Shown: positions 26,022-35,384, numbered from the stretch's first letter. The stretch: DNA of 64,000 nucleotides from Pristimantibacillus sp052113225 (GCF_052113225.1 NZ_JBFRCT010000003.1:186001-250000); one strand, 5' to 3'. Notes: generated by a model not told the origin, from the letters alone. Made by a program: numbers and translations.

Positions 26022-26075
26022 AGTGTAACAGCGGATTATTATCCCATTATTTAGAAATTGTAATGATTTTGTTAA
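26022..26075 (-). promoter_or_regulatory. Pho-box promoter upstream of stalk-propeller gene and pstSCA
   Basis: On the minus strand four hexamers at an exact 11-base period: TTAACA (26075-26070), ATTACA (26064-26059), TAAATA (26053-26048) and ATAATA (26042-26037). The B. subtilis PhoP consensus is TT(A/C/T)A(C/T)A repeated with 5-base spacing; these match at 6/6 and 5/6 positions. A -10-like TACACT (26027-26022) follows nine bases later. The first downstream gene starts at 25895. Confidence 0.65.
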
Positions 26076-26178
26076 GTTGATTGAAAAAGATGAAATTGCT
26101 ATTCTAAAATGACATGATTGTATTTTATAGAATTATCCAGTGTGGAAGGTGCTCTACGTATTAGAGGAGGATTAATAG

Positions 26179-26898
26179 ATGTATCGGATATTTATTATCG
26201 AGGATGACGACAAAATCGGCATGATTCTCAAATCTACGATGGAAAAGTACGGGTTTGAGGCTGTAAGAGCCGTTAACTTTAAAGATTTACTGGGGGAGTT
26301 CGCCGCCTATGAGCCCCATCTTGTTTTGCTGGATATCAACCTGCCGTATTTCGACGGCTTTTACTGGTGCAGACAAATTCGGACAAGATCTAATGTTCCG
26401 ATTCTATTCATCTCAGCCCGAGAAGGGGAGATGGATCAGGTAATGGCTATCGAAAATGGCGGAGATGATTATCTGCCGAAGCCAATTCATTTGGATCTGC
26501 TTCTTGCAAAGGTAAAAGGAGCGCTTCGTCGTGCCTATGGAGAATATGCGGCAGCAACTGCTTCTTCTGCGAGTGGCGGGGAGCTGGACTTGTACAGCCT
26601 TCGCTTGAATTTAAGCCGTAATGAGCTTGAATGGGGTGGACTTCGTACGGAACTCACGAAGAACGAACGTCTGCTGGCTGAAGCATTTATGAAAAGACCG
26701 GATGAGATTGTGACGAGGGAGCATCTTCTTGAAGCGTTATGGGATGATGTTCAGTTTGTGGATGACAATACGTTAACCGTTAACGTAACAAGACTTCGCA
26801 AGAAGCTGGAGGAGATCGGAATTATGAAAGCGATAGAGACTGTCCGTGGACAAGGCTATCGGCTGAATGGGGAAGCCCTTCGGGAGGCAAGGATATGA
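26179..26898 (+). CDS. OmpR-family response regulator (BceR-like)
   Basis: A 239-residue regulator: receiver domain (about 1-120) with acidic pocket IIEDDD, phospho-acceptor Asp in VLLDINLP and conserved Lys in LPKPIH, then a winged-helix DNA-binding domain (about 140-235). It is encoded with an intramembrane-sensing histidine kinase and an ABC transporter of the Bce type. It probably activates the transporter promoter at 27.97-28.04 kb. The start is ATG 26179 after AGAGGAGGA; the stop overlaps the kinase start (ATGA). Confidence 0.9.
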   Translation: MYRIFIIEDDDKIGMILKSTMEKYGFEAVRAVNFKDLLGEFAAYEPHLVLLDINLPYFDGFYWCRQIRTRSNVPILFISAREGEMDQVMAIENGGDDYLPKPIHLDLLLAKVKGALRRAYGEYAAATASSASGGELDLYSLRLNLSRNELEWGGLRTELTKNERLLAEAFMKRPDEIVTREHLLEALWDDVQFVDDNTLTVNVTRLRKKLEEIGIMKAIETVRGQGYRLNGEALREARI

Positions 26899-27956
26899 TC
26901 CGATCTTACCTTTGGGATCGAAAAGTATTAATTGTTACTTATTTATTAGGGACAGGTCTTGGTTGTGCGATGTTCCTTCTTGATAAATTGCGATATGAAG
27001 ACAAGGCGGATTCCGGTTTGGTCTATTATTTTGCCGAACTGGCCGTCTTTTTGCTGATTGTAGGCTTAACGATCGACTTTTTGAGGCAGCGTACCTATTA
27101 TAAACAACTGCATGATGCGATTGACCGATCAACAGAGCTCAAAGCCTCCATGGTTGTAAAAGCAGGAGTGACGAGGGAACAGCTCGCAGTTCAGCGGCTG
27201 CTTGAAGCGCAATATGGTGCTTATTTGACGGAACTCAGTCATTACCGAAGGCAGCAGGAGCAGCATAATCATTTTGTCCTGCAGTGGGTGCATCATATGA
27301 AGACGCCAGTATCGGTTATTGACCTGCTGGTGCAGGAAACGCTGCAGGAGCGTAATAAGGAAGACGTGGATGTAGAGCGGTTCCAAAGCATTCGTGAGGA
27401 AGCGGGGAGAATGACAAGAGGGCTAGATATGATGCTGCATACGGCTAGACTCGACAAGATCGAATTTGATTTGCATCTTCGTTTGATCCCGCTGCATGAA
27501 GCGGCGCGAAGCGTCATTAATGCACATAAACAGCTATGTATTAGACATGCCATCTTTCCTCGGATTGAGGGGGAAGCTATGGTTGAAACGGATGAGAAAT
27601 GGCTGACCTTTATCTTGAATCAACTGATCGGGAATGCAATCAAATATTCAAAGAGAAAGCAAGGCTCGAAAAAGTTGATCATCCGGATCGAGCCCACATT
27701 GGATGATAAGGCCACTAAACTGTCTGTCATAGATGAAGGAATTGGAATAGCGGCTCATGATTTGCCACGCATCTTTGATCCTTTCTTTACGGGGGAGAAT
27801 GGACGGGCTGTCGAAGAATCAACAGGTATGGGCTTATATTTGACGAAGCAGGTATGCGGTCTCCTTGGCCATGAACTGTTTGTTGAATCAGAGGTCGGAG
27901 CGGGTACAACGGCGATGGTTATTTTCCGTCCCGAAGGTATCCACCGGATTCATTAA
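26895..27956 (+). CDS. intramembrane-sensing histidine kinase (BceS-like)
   Basis: A 353-residue kinase with two N-terminal helices (about 12-30 and 42-62) and only a short loop between, the hallmark of BceS-type kinases that sense through their partner ABC transporter. The DHp motif is WVHHMKTPVSVI, and the ATPase domain has N box (LNQLIGNAIKYS), G1 (VIDEGIGIA) and G2 (ESTGMGLYL). It is translationally coupled to the regulator gene. Signal: most likely a cell-wall-active peptide antibiotic. Confidence 0.92.
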   Translation: MIRSYLWDRKVLIVTYLLGTGLGCAMFLLDKLRYEDKADSGLVYYFAELAVFLLIVGLTIDFLRQRTYYKQLHDAIDRSTELKASMVVKAGVTREQLAVQRLLEAQYGAYLTELSHYRRQQEQHNHFVLQWVHHMKTPVSVIDLLVQETLQERNKEDVDVERFQSIREEAGRMTRGLDMMLHTARLDKIEFDLHLRLIPLHEAARSVINAHKQLCIRHAIFPRIEGEAMVETDEKWLTFILNQLIGNAIKYSKRKQGSKKLIIRIEPTLDDKATKLSVIDEGIGIAAHDLPRIFDPFFTGENGRAVEESTGMGLYLTKQVCGLLGHELFVESEVGAGTTAMVIFRPEGIHRIH

Positions 27957-27967
27957 ATGACGAAACA

Positions 27968-28043
27968 TGACAAAATCGTAAGGTTTGACGCCTCCAATTG
28001 AAAGGTAAATCGATGGGTACATAGCCGGTAGGGGCGCTATACT
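27968..28043 (+). promoter_or_regulatory. candidate BceR-type operator and promoter of the ABC transporter
   Basis: TGACA-AAAT-CGTAA at 27968-27981 matches the BceR-type inverted repeat TNACA-N4-TGTAA at all but one position. A -10-like TATACT lies at 28038-28043, with no clear -35, as is usual for activator-dependent promoters. The transporter gene starts at 28161. Confidence 0.55.
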
Positions 28044-28083
28044 GAGTCCATAATCAAATAAATCGAACATTTACAAGTTTTGA

Positions 28084-28151
28084 GCCCATGCTTTCGAAGC
28101 ATGAATCACCACAAAAGGTAGATGCTTTGTGAGGCAATTCATTTGAGGAGG
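28084..28151 (+). promoter_or_regulatory. R1 two-hairpin leader element before bceA-like gene
   Basis: Hairpin 1 is a perfect palindrome CATGCTT-TCG-AAGCATG (28087-28103). Hairpin 2 pairs TGAAT/ATTCA (28102-28106/28137-28141) and CACAAA/TTTGTG (28110-28115/28126-28131). AGGAGG (28146-28151) follows and ATG is at 28161. It would lie within the leader of a transcript starting near 28050. Confidence 0.75.
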
Positions 28152-28160
28152 ATTATTACG

Positions 28161-28937
28161 ATGAGCGTATTGCAAACAAAAGGGATTGGAAAGATCTATC
28201 ATTCAAAGGGGAATTTGTCCTACCGGGCGCTTGAGGATATTGATCTGAATATAAAAGCGGGAGAATTTGTTGGGGTAATGGGACCTTCCGGCAGCGGTAA
28301 GACCACACTTCTGAATTTGCTGGCAACCATTGATCGGCCGACATCAGGTGAGCTTGAGATTAATGGGGTACAGCCTGCCAAGCTGAGCGACAAGAAGCTG
28401 GCTCTTTTCCGACGTAGAGAGCTTGGGTTCGTGTTTCAAGATTTCAACCTTCTTGATACGATGACCATTAAAGAAAATATTATTTTACCATTAGTACTGG
28501 AAGGTGTGTCACCTCGAAAAATCGAGGAAAAGCTGAAGCCGCTTGCGATCATGCTGAACATTGACAGCATACTGGATAAGCGGACTTATGAAGTATCGGG
28601 TGGACAGAAGCAGCGTGCTGCTATTGCCCGGGCAATCATTCATCAGCCTGCACTAGTATTGGCAGACGAACTGACAGGCAACCTGGATTCGAAAGCAGCA
28701 AAGGATGTTATGGATGCACTGAAGGATATGAATGAGAGACTAGGCGCAACGGTTCTTATGGTAACGCATGATCCGTTCTCTGCAAGCTATTGCGAGCGAA
28801 TTGTCTTCATTAAAGACGGCAAGCTGTTCTCCGAAATTCGCAGAGGTACAAACCGGCAGGCCTTTTTCCAACAGATTCTTGATGCTTTGAGTGTACTGGG
28901 AGGTAATTTCGATGACGTTCCGTTCGCTCGCGCTTAG
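28161..28937 (+). CDS. antimicrobial-peptide ABC transporter ATP-binding protein (BceA-like)
   Basis: A 258-residue MacB-type ABC ATPase: Walker A MGPSGSGKTT, Q-loop FVFQDFNLL, signature VSGGQKQR, Walker B VLADELTGNLD (Leu replaces the usual Pro after the catalytic Glu), H-loop VTHDP. It pairs with the FtsX-type permease that follows and overlaps by 26 bases. The start is ATG 28161, ten bases after AGGAGG; an upstream GTG/TTG reading would run through the R1 element. Confidence 0.92.
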   Translation: MSVLQTKGIGKIYHSKGNLSYRALEDIDLNIKAGEFVGVMGPSGSGKTTLLNLLATIDRPTSGELEINGVQPAKLSDKKLALFRRRELGFVFQDFNLLDTMTIKENIILPLVLEGVSPRKIEEKLKPLAIMLNIDSILDKRTYEVSGGQKQRAAIARAIIHQPALVLADELTGNLDSKAAKDVMDALKDMNERLGATVLMVTHDPFSASYCERIVFIKDGKLFSEIRRGTNRQAFFQQILDALSVLGGNFDDVPFARA

Positions 28938-30840
28938 CAACATGAAGGGAAATTGGCGTTCCTACAGCGCCTTTTTCCTAAGCTGCGTCTTCTCTGTACT
29001 CATTTTCTATATGTATTCGGCATTTATTTATCACCCGGATGTCGTAAGCGGACATATTTTGCAGGCTTCGAAAATAAGAAGAGGGATGATGTTCTGTCTT
29101 TACATTATTGGTATCTTCTCATTCCTGTTTGTCCTCTATTCCAATTCGGCCTTTCTGAAAACTCGTAAGCAAGAGTTTGGCCTGTTGTCGTTATTCGGTA
29201 TGACAAAGGCCCAGCTTCGCAAGCTGGTTATTTATGAAAGCATCGCTATTGCTCTTTTGTCGATTGGTGCAGGCATCGGGCTCGGCATGTTGTTTAGTAA
29301 GTTGTTCTTTATGGCGCTGTCGGTCTTCCTGAAAGTAACGGATCCTATACCGTTTGCCGTACCACTGAAGGCAATTGGAATTACAGGCTTTGGTTTCTTT
29401 ATCTTATTCGTGGCCATCGCCGTACTTACATCGCTGCGAATTGGCAGATCAGAGCTGATCGACTTGTTTAAGGCAGGCCGTAAGCCTAAGGGCCAGCTTA
29501 TCTTTTCCCCATGGCTTGTGGCACTGGCACTTGTGTCGCTTGGCTCGGGCTATACGATGGCGCTTATGTTAGATCCGTTTAACTTCTTCTATATGGCACT
29601 GCTTATTCTCGTTACAGTTACAATTGGAAGTTACTTTCTGTTCACGCAATTCAGCGTGCTGCTTATCCGTTTTCTACAGAAACGGCATTCCTTCTTCTAT
29701 AACCGGACGAATATGATCGTGCTTGCCCAGCTTGGGTACAAGCTAAAGGATAACGCGCGGATCTTGTTTATGGTGTCGATTATGAGCGCTGTTATTTTAA
29801 CAGCATCAGGTACATTTTATTTGCTGCAGATCAGCTCCAAACAGCAGATTTATGATTTCTATCCCTACACAGTAGCTGTAATGGAGAAAGGAATTCATAG
29901 TCATGACGTTATTGATTTGGATGCGATGAAAGCGCAGCTGCGTGCCGAAGGCTTCCCGGTTACGGATGAGAAGATTGTCACCGGTATCGCGGCAACGAAT
30001 ATTAAACTGACACGCAGCAACGGTAATGATATGGAGTATAGCCCTGCGACAATGATTATTTCTGAGTCTGACTACAACCGTTTGGCGAAGGATAAAGGGA
30101 AAAAACAGCTTCATTTGAAGCCGGGGACAGCAGCTATGCCAGGTTCTTTTTCGCCGCCAATTGAAAGGATTACGGGCAGTGTTCAGGGGCAGCCCATTGA
30201 TTATAATGCAGCTGCTGAACCTTCGGAGAGTATTATGAACCAGACCAATTTGAATTATATGACGGTCATTATGGGGGATGCTGATTATGATCGGATTACC
30301 GCTGGTGTACCGGAGGCAGATCAGCTCGTATGGTACGGCTATGAGTTGAAAAATTGGGAGCATGCAGGTCCAGCGCTTAATAAGCTTGAAGTATCTGATG
30401 ATTTTATCGATCAAATCAATCGGTCCCGGCCTGATAACTATGCGAATATGAGAGATACCAGCTCGCTGACGCTGTTTATCGGCTTGTTCATCAGCTTACT
30501 GTTCTTTATTGCGTCAGGCAGCTTGATTTACTTTAAGATGTTCACGGAATTGCAGGAGGATCAAGCACAGTTTAACGCATTGAAACGAATTGGAATGACA
30601 AGGCAGGAGATACGGAAAATAACAGTGACACAAATCGCTATTATCTTCTACCTTCCTTGTCTTATCGGAACCATCCATGCATTATTTGCTATGAAGGCGT
30701 TGGATGGACTGATGGGTTCAAGTGTATGGCTATATTCCCTGGTCATCATCGGGATCTTCGTGGTGATGCAGACGATCTACTTCCTGCTCGCCAGCATGAG
30801 TTATTCCAAAGGATTAAATAGAGGAACAGCCAGCGCTTAA
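28912..30840 (+). CDS. antimicrobial-peptide ABC transporter permease (BceB-like)
   Basis: A 642-residue permease with ten predicted helices, two FtsX-type modules and one large extracellular domain of roughly 200 residues (about 320-520) between helices 7 and 8, the layout of BceB-type permeases that recognise and release antibiotic-bound cell-wall intermediates and also signal to the kinase. The start is ATG 28912 (MTFRSLALSNMKGN), eight bases after GGGAGGT and inside the ATPase gene, so translation is coupled. The stop codon lies within a terminator hairpin. Confidence 0.92.
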   Translation: MTFRSLALSNMKGNWRSYSAFFLSCVFSVLIFYMYSAFIYHPDVVSGHILQASKIRRGMMFCLYIIGIFSFLFVLYSNSAFLKTRKQEFGLLSLFGMTKAQLRKLVIYESIAIALLSIGAGIGLGMLFSKLFFMALSVFLKVTDPIPFAVPLKAIGITGFGFFILFVAIAVLTSLRIGRSELIDLFKAGRKPKGQLIFSPWLVALALVSLGSGYTMALMLDPFNFFYMALLILVTVTIGSYFLFTQFSVLLIRFLQKRHSFFYNRTNMIVLAQLGYKLKDNARILFMVSIMSAVILTASGTFYLLQISSKQQIYDFYPYTVAVMEKGIHSHDVIDLDAMKAQLRAEGFPVTDEKIVTGIAATNIKLTRSNGNDMEYSPATMIISESDYNRLAKDKGKKQLHLKPGTAAMPGSFSPPIERITGSVQGQPIDYNAAAEPSESIMNQTNLNYMTVIMGDADYDRITAGVPEADQLVWYGYELKNWEHAGPALNKLEVSDDFIDQINRSRPDNYANMRDTSSLTLFIGLFISLLFFIASGSLIYFKMFTELQEDQAQFNALKRIGMTRQEIRKITVTQIAIIFYLPCLIGTIHALFAMKALDGLMGSSVWLYSLVIIGIFVVMQTIYFLLASMSYSKGLNRGTASA

Positions 30841-30854
30841 TGCGCTGGCTGTTT
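30825..30854 (+). terminator. intrinsic terminator overlapping BceB-like stop
   Basis: AACAGCCAGCGC (30825-30836), loop TTAAT, GCGCTGGCTGTT, then TTTGCTGTTTT. The stop codon TAA is in the loop. Confidence 0.85.
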
Positions 30855-30861
30855 TGCTGTT

Positions 30862-31809
30862 TTATGTGGTTTGCTGCTGCTCAAGCCAGGCAATGCGTTT
30901 GCTCTTCATACCGCTCAGGATTGAGTCTGCGGATGTGTATTCCGTCTGCAATGTCTTCACGACAGTTCTTACTTGATGAGTCGCTTCACTGGTTCTGTCT
31001 TGCGCTTCATTAATTCGTTTCTGGACGATCCAATCGGTAATGAGGCCGTCGAACCAATAATCTCCGAACTTCAGCAGGCTGCTGATATCTATATGAATAT
31101 TTAGGTTTTGCTTCAAGTCAGCCAGCTCATCCTTGAAGGATTTTAATTGATGGTTGGCCGTTGCAATGGACTGCTTGGCATCATCGATATGACCATGCTT
31201 GATATGTGTGCTAACCATACCGCCATTGGCCCATAAATCCCAATTGCCCCAGTTAATGGCTTTATCAAGACTTTCGATGGCCGGCTCAAGTGATGCAAGT
31301 ACCCGCCTGCCAGCCGTGAATGCTTCGTTCAATTCTCGAACAACAACGGTCTGCTCCGCAATTTCATTCTCCATAACGGTCAGCACAGTAGCTGTATCGG
31401 GCTGGTTCTTCAAAGCAAGCTCCTGTTCAATCATCAGCTTCTTATATTCCTGCTCGGCTTGGATATTATCCGTAATGATAACTCCGGCTTGAAATATCTC
31501 TTCCTTCAGCTTATCGCGTTCCTGCTGTGCTTCCTGGAGCTTAAGGGCAGCTGCAAGCGCCTGCTGCCGCTCTAATTCGAGTTGTTCGTCCTTGCTGCGT
31601 AGGATCGTATGAAATAAGTTCGTCAAGGACATCCGGGTAAGCTTATCGACATCAGCCTGCTCCGTTTCAAGATCAAGCTCAAGCCGGATGATCTGCCGCT
31701 CCAGCTCATTTAATCTGGAACGGTATTGCTGCTGCCTGCGCTGGGCTTTCTCAAGTTCATATTTACGTTCCTTGGCGTCGGTTAAACGGTCGAAAAAGGA
31801 ATCTGCCAT
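30862..31809 (-). CDS. coiled-coil protein of unknown function
   Basis: A 315-residue soluble protein. Residues about 8-130 are a continuous heptad-rich coiled coil (YELEKAQRRQQQYRSRLNEL, EQLELERQQALAAALKLQEA), followed by a helical region with a distinctive aromatic-rich segment INWGNWDLWANGGM (about 195-208) and a second coil. No enzymatic motif is seen. The start is ATG 31809 (MADSFF), seven bases after AAGGAGGT. It ends just after the BceB-like terminator. I do not recognise a characterised homologue; a structural or phage-shock-like role is only a guess. Confidence 0.75.
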   Translation of the reverse strand: MADSFFDRLTDAKERKYELEKAQRRQQQYRSRLNELERQIIRLELDLETEQADVDKLTRMSLTNLFHTILRSKDEQLELERQQALAAALKLQEAQQERDKLKEEIFQAGVIITDNIQAEQEYKKLMIEQELALKNQPDTATVLTVMENEIAEQTVVVRELNEAFTAGRRVLASLEPAIESLDKAINWGNWDLWANGGMVSTHIKHGHIDDAKQSIATANHQLKSFKDELADLKQNLNIHIDISSLLKFGDYWFDGLITDWIVQKRINEAQDRTSEATHQVRTVVKTLQTEYTSADSILSGMKSKRIAWLEQQQTT

Positions 31810-31858
31810 ACGTACCTCCTTGCGGTTAATCAGATGCACTTGTATACGCTAGTGATCT

Positions 31859-33013
31859 TTATTTGGTTTCGAACACAAGGTCAATTTGAATAATCTCGGA
31901 ACGGCTTCCCAATCGGATAGGTGGTCCCCATAAGCCGAAGCCGGAGGAGACAATCGCATGCAGGCTGCCTTTTAGCTTGTAGCCCCAATCCAGTTCGAAA
32001 ATGCGGCGTGTAATAAGATGATTAGGAGCCATCTGCCCGCGATGGGTATGACCGGATAAGGAAAGGTCGATCCCGTTTAACGACGCTTGCTCCAGATCAG
32101 ATGGCTGATGATCCATCAGGATAAGCGGCTTATCTGTATCCAGGTTTGTAATCAGCTCACTGATAGGCAAACGTCCTTCTGGATCGCTGTGTTTAGCCGA
32201 TAAATCTTTCCGTCCAATGACGTAGAAGCTGTCTTGAATAAGAATCGTTTCGTCTTGGAGGACTTGAATGCCGATGCTGTTCATCTCAGCGACAAACTGT
32301 TTAATATGGCCTCCAATGTATTCATGATTGCCAAGCACGGCATAGATGCCAAGAGGGGCTTTCAGCTTGCCCATCGTAGCGGCCATATTTCGATGGATGA
32401 ACGGATGAATACTGTCGTCAATGACATCTCCAGGCAGCAGAATGAGATCCGGCTTCATTTCTTCCATATGACGAACCAGTCGTTCCAAATGCCGATTGCC
32501 AACTACGGTTCCAAGATGAATATCAGAGGCTACGCCGATGCGAAGTTTATCGAAGGAACCGGCTTTTTTAGGAATAGTCAGGCGGTAAGGGCGAACGATA
32601 GGCGTCCAGGCATTCCAAGTGCCGCGGATCAGAATGGCTGCGAGTAAGACAAAGGCTGCCGTTCCAACGGTTACAAAGGCTGTATCGTAATCTACAGACA
32701 TCAAGGTAAGCAGCCATATAATAAGATCAGCCACAGGAAGAATCAATAAACTGTACTGCATAACGGCGAACCAGTAAGAGCCGATGTACTTAAACCCATA
32801 GGCGATTTGACGGAAAGGTGATGACAGATGCTGTCCAAACCTGCCGATAATATATGAGATGGAGATAATGCCGACAATGATGCCAAATGGCAGGGCGTTA
32901 TCCAGTCCCGTAATGGTGGACAGATACTCCCAACCGTTCCAGCCGATATACCAGTTGACGAGGACGAGTAGGAGGAAGACAACAGTAATAATAGGAATAA
33001 AACGAGCTTTCAC
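31859..33013 (-). CDS. membrane metallophosphoesterase (YkuE-like)
   Basis: A 384-residue protein with about five N-terminal helices (residues 5-135) and a C-terminal calcineurin-type phosphoesterase. Metal-binding motifs are in order: SDIHLG (DxH), LPGDVIDD (GD), LGNHEY (GNHE), DHQPSD and GHTHRGQ (GHxH). Members hydrolyse phosphodiesters or phosphomonoesters, such as UDP-diacylglucosamine or membrane lipids; the substrate is unknown. The start is GTG 33013, nine bases after AAGGAG; an ATG 27 bases upstream precedes the ribosome-binding site. Confidence 0.87.
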   Translation of the reverse strand: MKARFIPIITVVFLLLVLVNWYIGWNGWEYLSTITGLDNALPFGIIVGIISISYIIGRFGQHLSSPFRQIAYGFKYIGSYWFAVMQYSLLILPVADLIIWLLTLMSVDYDTAFVTVGTAAFVLLAAILIRGTWNAWTPIVRPYRLTIPKKAGSFDKLRIGVASDIHLGTVVGNRHLERLVRHMEEMKPDLILLPGDVIDDSIHPFIHRNMAATMGKLKAPLGIYAVLGNHEYIGGHIKQFVAEMNSIGIQVLQDETILIQDSFYVIGRKDLSAKHSDPEGRLPISELITNLDTDKPLILMDHQPSDLEQASLNGIDLSLSGHTHRGQMAPNHLITRRIFELDWGYKLKGSLHAIVSSGFGLWGPPIRLGSRSEIIQIDLVFETK

Positions 33014-33116
33014 GAGGGCACACTCCTTGTTACCATTCATTAAGATGATGGATTGTGAAACTACTATATCATACCGGCAATTGCTGGGTAAAATAAGGCG
33101 CTGTAAGCGGCGGGCA

Positions 33117-33146
33117 TTGGTCTCACCATCGTTTTTCTAGTATACT
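33117..33146 (+). promoter_or_regulatory. candidate promoter of topB
   Basis: TTGGTC (33117-33122), 18-bp spacer and TATACT (33141-33146), 44 bp before topB. The GCGGCGGGCATTGGTCTC stretch here is nearly identical to one upstream of yutM. Confidence 0.5.
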
Positions 33147-33189
33147 TTGGTTTATTGACGCGGGATGTAATGGAGAGAGGGATAAGGAA

Positions 33190-35343
33190 ATGAAATCATT
33201 AGTGCTTGCAGAAAAGCCAAGCGTAGCAAAGGAAATTGCACGTGTTCTTGGCTGCAGCAGCAAACATAAAAGCTATATGGAAGGCCCATCGTATGTGGTG
33301 ACCTGGGCATTAGGACATCTGGTAACCTTAGCAGAACCGGAGGATTATGATCCGAAATACAAGACATGGAATCTCGAGGATCTGCCTCTCTTGCCAAATA
33401 AGATGAACCTGAAGGTGATGCGCGAGACATCACATCAATATAAGGCGGTTGCTCAGCTCTGCAAGCGTTCTGATATCGGTGAGCTTATTATCGCTACCGA
33501 TGCTGGACGGGAAGGTGAGCTTGTTGCGAGATGGATTATGGAGCTTGTCCATTGGCGGAAGCCGTTTAAGCGGCTCTGGATTTCGTCCCAGACGGACAAA
33601 GCTATTAAAGATGGCTTCAAGGCCTTGAAGCCGGGCCAGCACTACAATAACCTGTATGCCTCGGCTGTGTGCCGCGCGGAAGCGGATTGGCTGATTGGTC
33701 TGAATGTTACACGGGCACTTACCGTGAAATATAATGCCCAGCTGGCTGCAGGACGTGTTCAGACGCCAACACTTGGCGCTCTCATGGATCGGGAGAAGGA
33801 AATTAACCAGTTCCAATCGCAGCCTTTCTGGACCGTCTCAGCTGAGTTTGGAGATTTCCAGGCAGCGTGGCGTCAGAATGACTCCCATGACGGCAGATTG
33901 TGGAGCCGCGAGGAAGCGGATGCTGTTGTTGCACGCCTGCAAGGACAGAAGGCGAAAGTAGACAAGCTGCGCACCGTTGAGAAATTAGAACCACATCCGC
34001 AGGCATTTGATCTAACCGAGCTGCAGCGGGAAGCGAATAAGCGTCTAGGTTTTTCGGCGAAAATGACATCTAATGTCTTGCAGAAGCTGTACGAGCAGCA
34101 TAAGCTCGTGACTTATCCACGTACGGATTCTCGTTATTTGTCGAGCGACATCGTTCCAACGTTAAAAGGACGGCTTGAAAGCGTTGCGGTTGGACCATAT
34201 GCGCCGCTTGCCCGGAAGCTGCTGCGCGGACAGCTGGCCGTTACGAAACGGTTTGTTGATGACAGTAAAGTGAGTGACCATCACGCCATTATTCCAACGG
34301 ATGAATATGTGAATCTGTCGGCATTAAGCAATGATGAGAGGAAGCTTTACGATCTCATCGTCCGGCGATTTATCTCCTTGTTCTACCCGCCGTATAAATA
34401 CGATGAAACAAGTGTAACGTTAACCGTTGGTGCAGATAAGCTGTATGCGAAAGGGAAGATACAGAAGGACATCGGCTGGAAGGAGCTTTACGCAGGCAAT
34501 GATTCGCGATTCGCATCGGATGATGAAGATGAGGATGAGCGCAGTGAGGACAAGAGAACGCCAGAGCAGCTGCTGCCTGCGCTTGTACAGGGGCAAGCTG
34601 TTCCGGTCAAGCAGAGCCGCTTGAAGGAGCTGCGCACGATGCCTCCTGCCCGCTACACCGAAGCATCCCTGCTCTCGAAGATGGAGAAGCATGGGCTAGG
34701 CACGCCGGCTACTCGCGCTGATATTATTGAGAAGCTTCTGTCTACAGAGACGATCGAGCGGACGCAAAACCGTCTCATTCCAACAGGTAAAGGCAAGCAG
34801 TTAATCGAACTCGTTGTGGACGAGCTGCGAAGTCCTGATCTAACGGCTGAATGGGAGCGGGAGCTTGAGCGGATCGCACTTGGCAAAGGGGATGCCGCTA
34901 AGTTTATGGCGGGTATTCGTGAGCAGGCCAATAAATGGGTTAACGCTGTGAAAAATGAAACGAAGGAATATAAGCCTCATAATCTGACCCATTCCCGTTG
35001 TCCGGAATGTGGGAAGCTGCTAATGGAAGTGAAGGGCAAACGCGGCAAATCGTTTGTCTGCTCGGACCGGGAATGCAGCTATCGTCGTCAGGCGGAGCCA
35101 GCGCTGTCGAATAAGCGTTGTCCGCAATGCCATAAGAAGATGGAGATCCATAACGGCAAAGCAGGCAAATACGCGCAGTGCAGGCCTTGTAATGTCATCG
35201 AGATGCTTGGTGATAAGCAAGGCGGACGAGTTAATAAACATCAGCAGAAGAAGATGATTGATCAGTACAGCGATAACGTGTCGTTATCGAACAGTCTTGC
35301 GGATGCATTGAAGGCAGCTATGAATAAGCAAACTGAAGACTAA
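33190..35343 (+). CDS. topB: DNA topoisomerase III
   Basis: A 717-residue type IA topoisomerase. The Toprim domain is N-terminal (VLAEKPSVAKEIARVLG; acidic ATDAGREGELVA). The active-site Tyr is in LVTYPRTDSRYLS (about residue 312). The C terminus carries two zinc-ribbon-like modules (CPECGKLL...CSDREC and CPQCHKKM...CRPC). It relaxes and decatenates single-stranded or recombining DNA. Length fits the Bacillus TopB family. The start is ATG 33190 with GAGAGGGATAAGGA upstream. A terminator follows at once. Confidence 0.96.
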   Translation: MKSLVLAEKPSVAKEIARVLGCSSKHKSYMEGPSYVVTWALGHLVTLAEPEDYDPKYKTWNLEDLPLLPNKMNLKVMRETSHQYKAVAQLCKRSDIGELIIATDAGREGELVARWIMELVHWRKPFKRLWISSQTDKAIKDGFKALKPGQHYNNLYASAVCRAEADWLIGLNVTRALTVKYNAQLAAGRVQTPTLGALMDREKEINQFQSQPFWTVSAEFGDFQAAWRQNDSHDGRLWSREEADAVVARLQGQKAKVDKLRTVEKLEPHPQAFDLTELQREANKRLGFSAKMTSNVLQKLYEQHKLVTYPRTDSRYLSSDIVPTLKGRLESVAVGPYAPLARKLLRGQLAVTKRFVDDSKVSDHHAIIPTDEYVNLSALSNDERKLYDLIVRRFISLFYPPYKYDETSVTLTVGADKLYAKGKIQKDIGWKELYAGNDSRFASDDEDEDERSEDKRTPEQLLPALVQGQAVPVKQSRLKELRTMPPARYTEASLLSKMEKHGLGTPATRADIIEKLLSTETIERTQNRLIPTGKGKQLIELVVDELRSPDLTAEWERELERIALGKGDAAKFMAGIREQANKWVNAVKNETKEYKPHNLTHSRCPECGKLLMEVKGKRGKSFVCSDRECSYRRQAEPALSNKRCPQCHKKMEIHNGKAGKYAQCRPCNVIEMLGDKQGGRVNKHQQKKMIDQYSDNVSLSNSLADALKAAMNKQTED

Positions 35344-35350
35344 TTTGAGG

Positions 35351-35384
35351 GAGCTCAGTTCTGTGGAACTGGGCTCTTTTTTTG
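35351..35384 (+). terminator. intrinsic terminator of topB
   Basis: GAGCTCAGTTC paired with GAACTGGGCTC (one wobble), four-base loop, then seven T. Confidence 0.9.
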
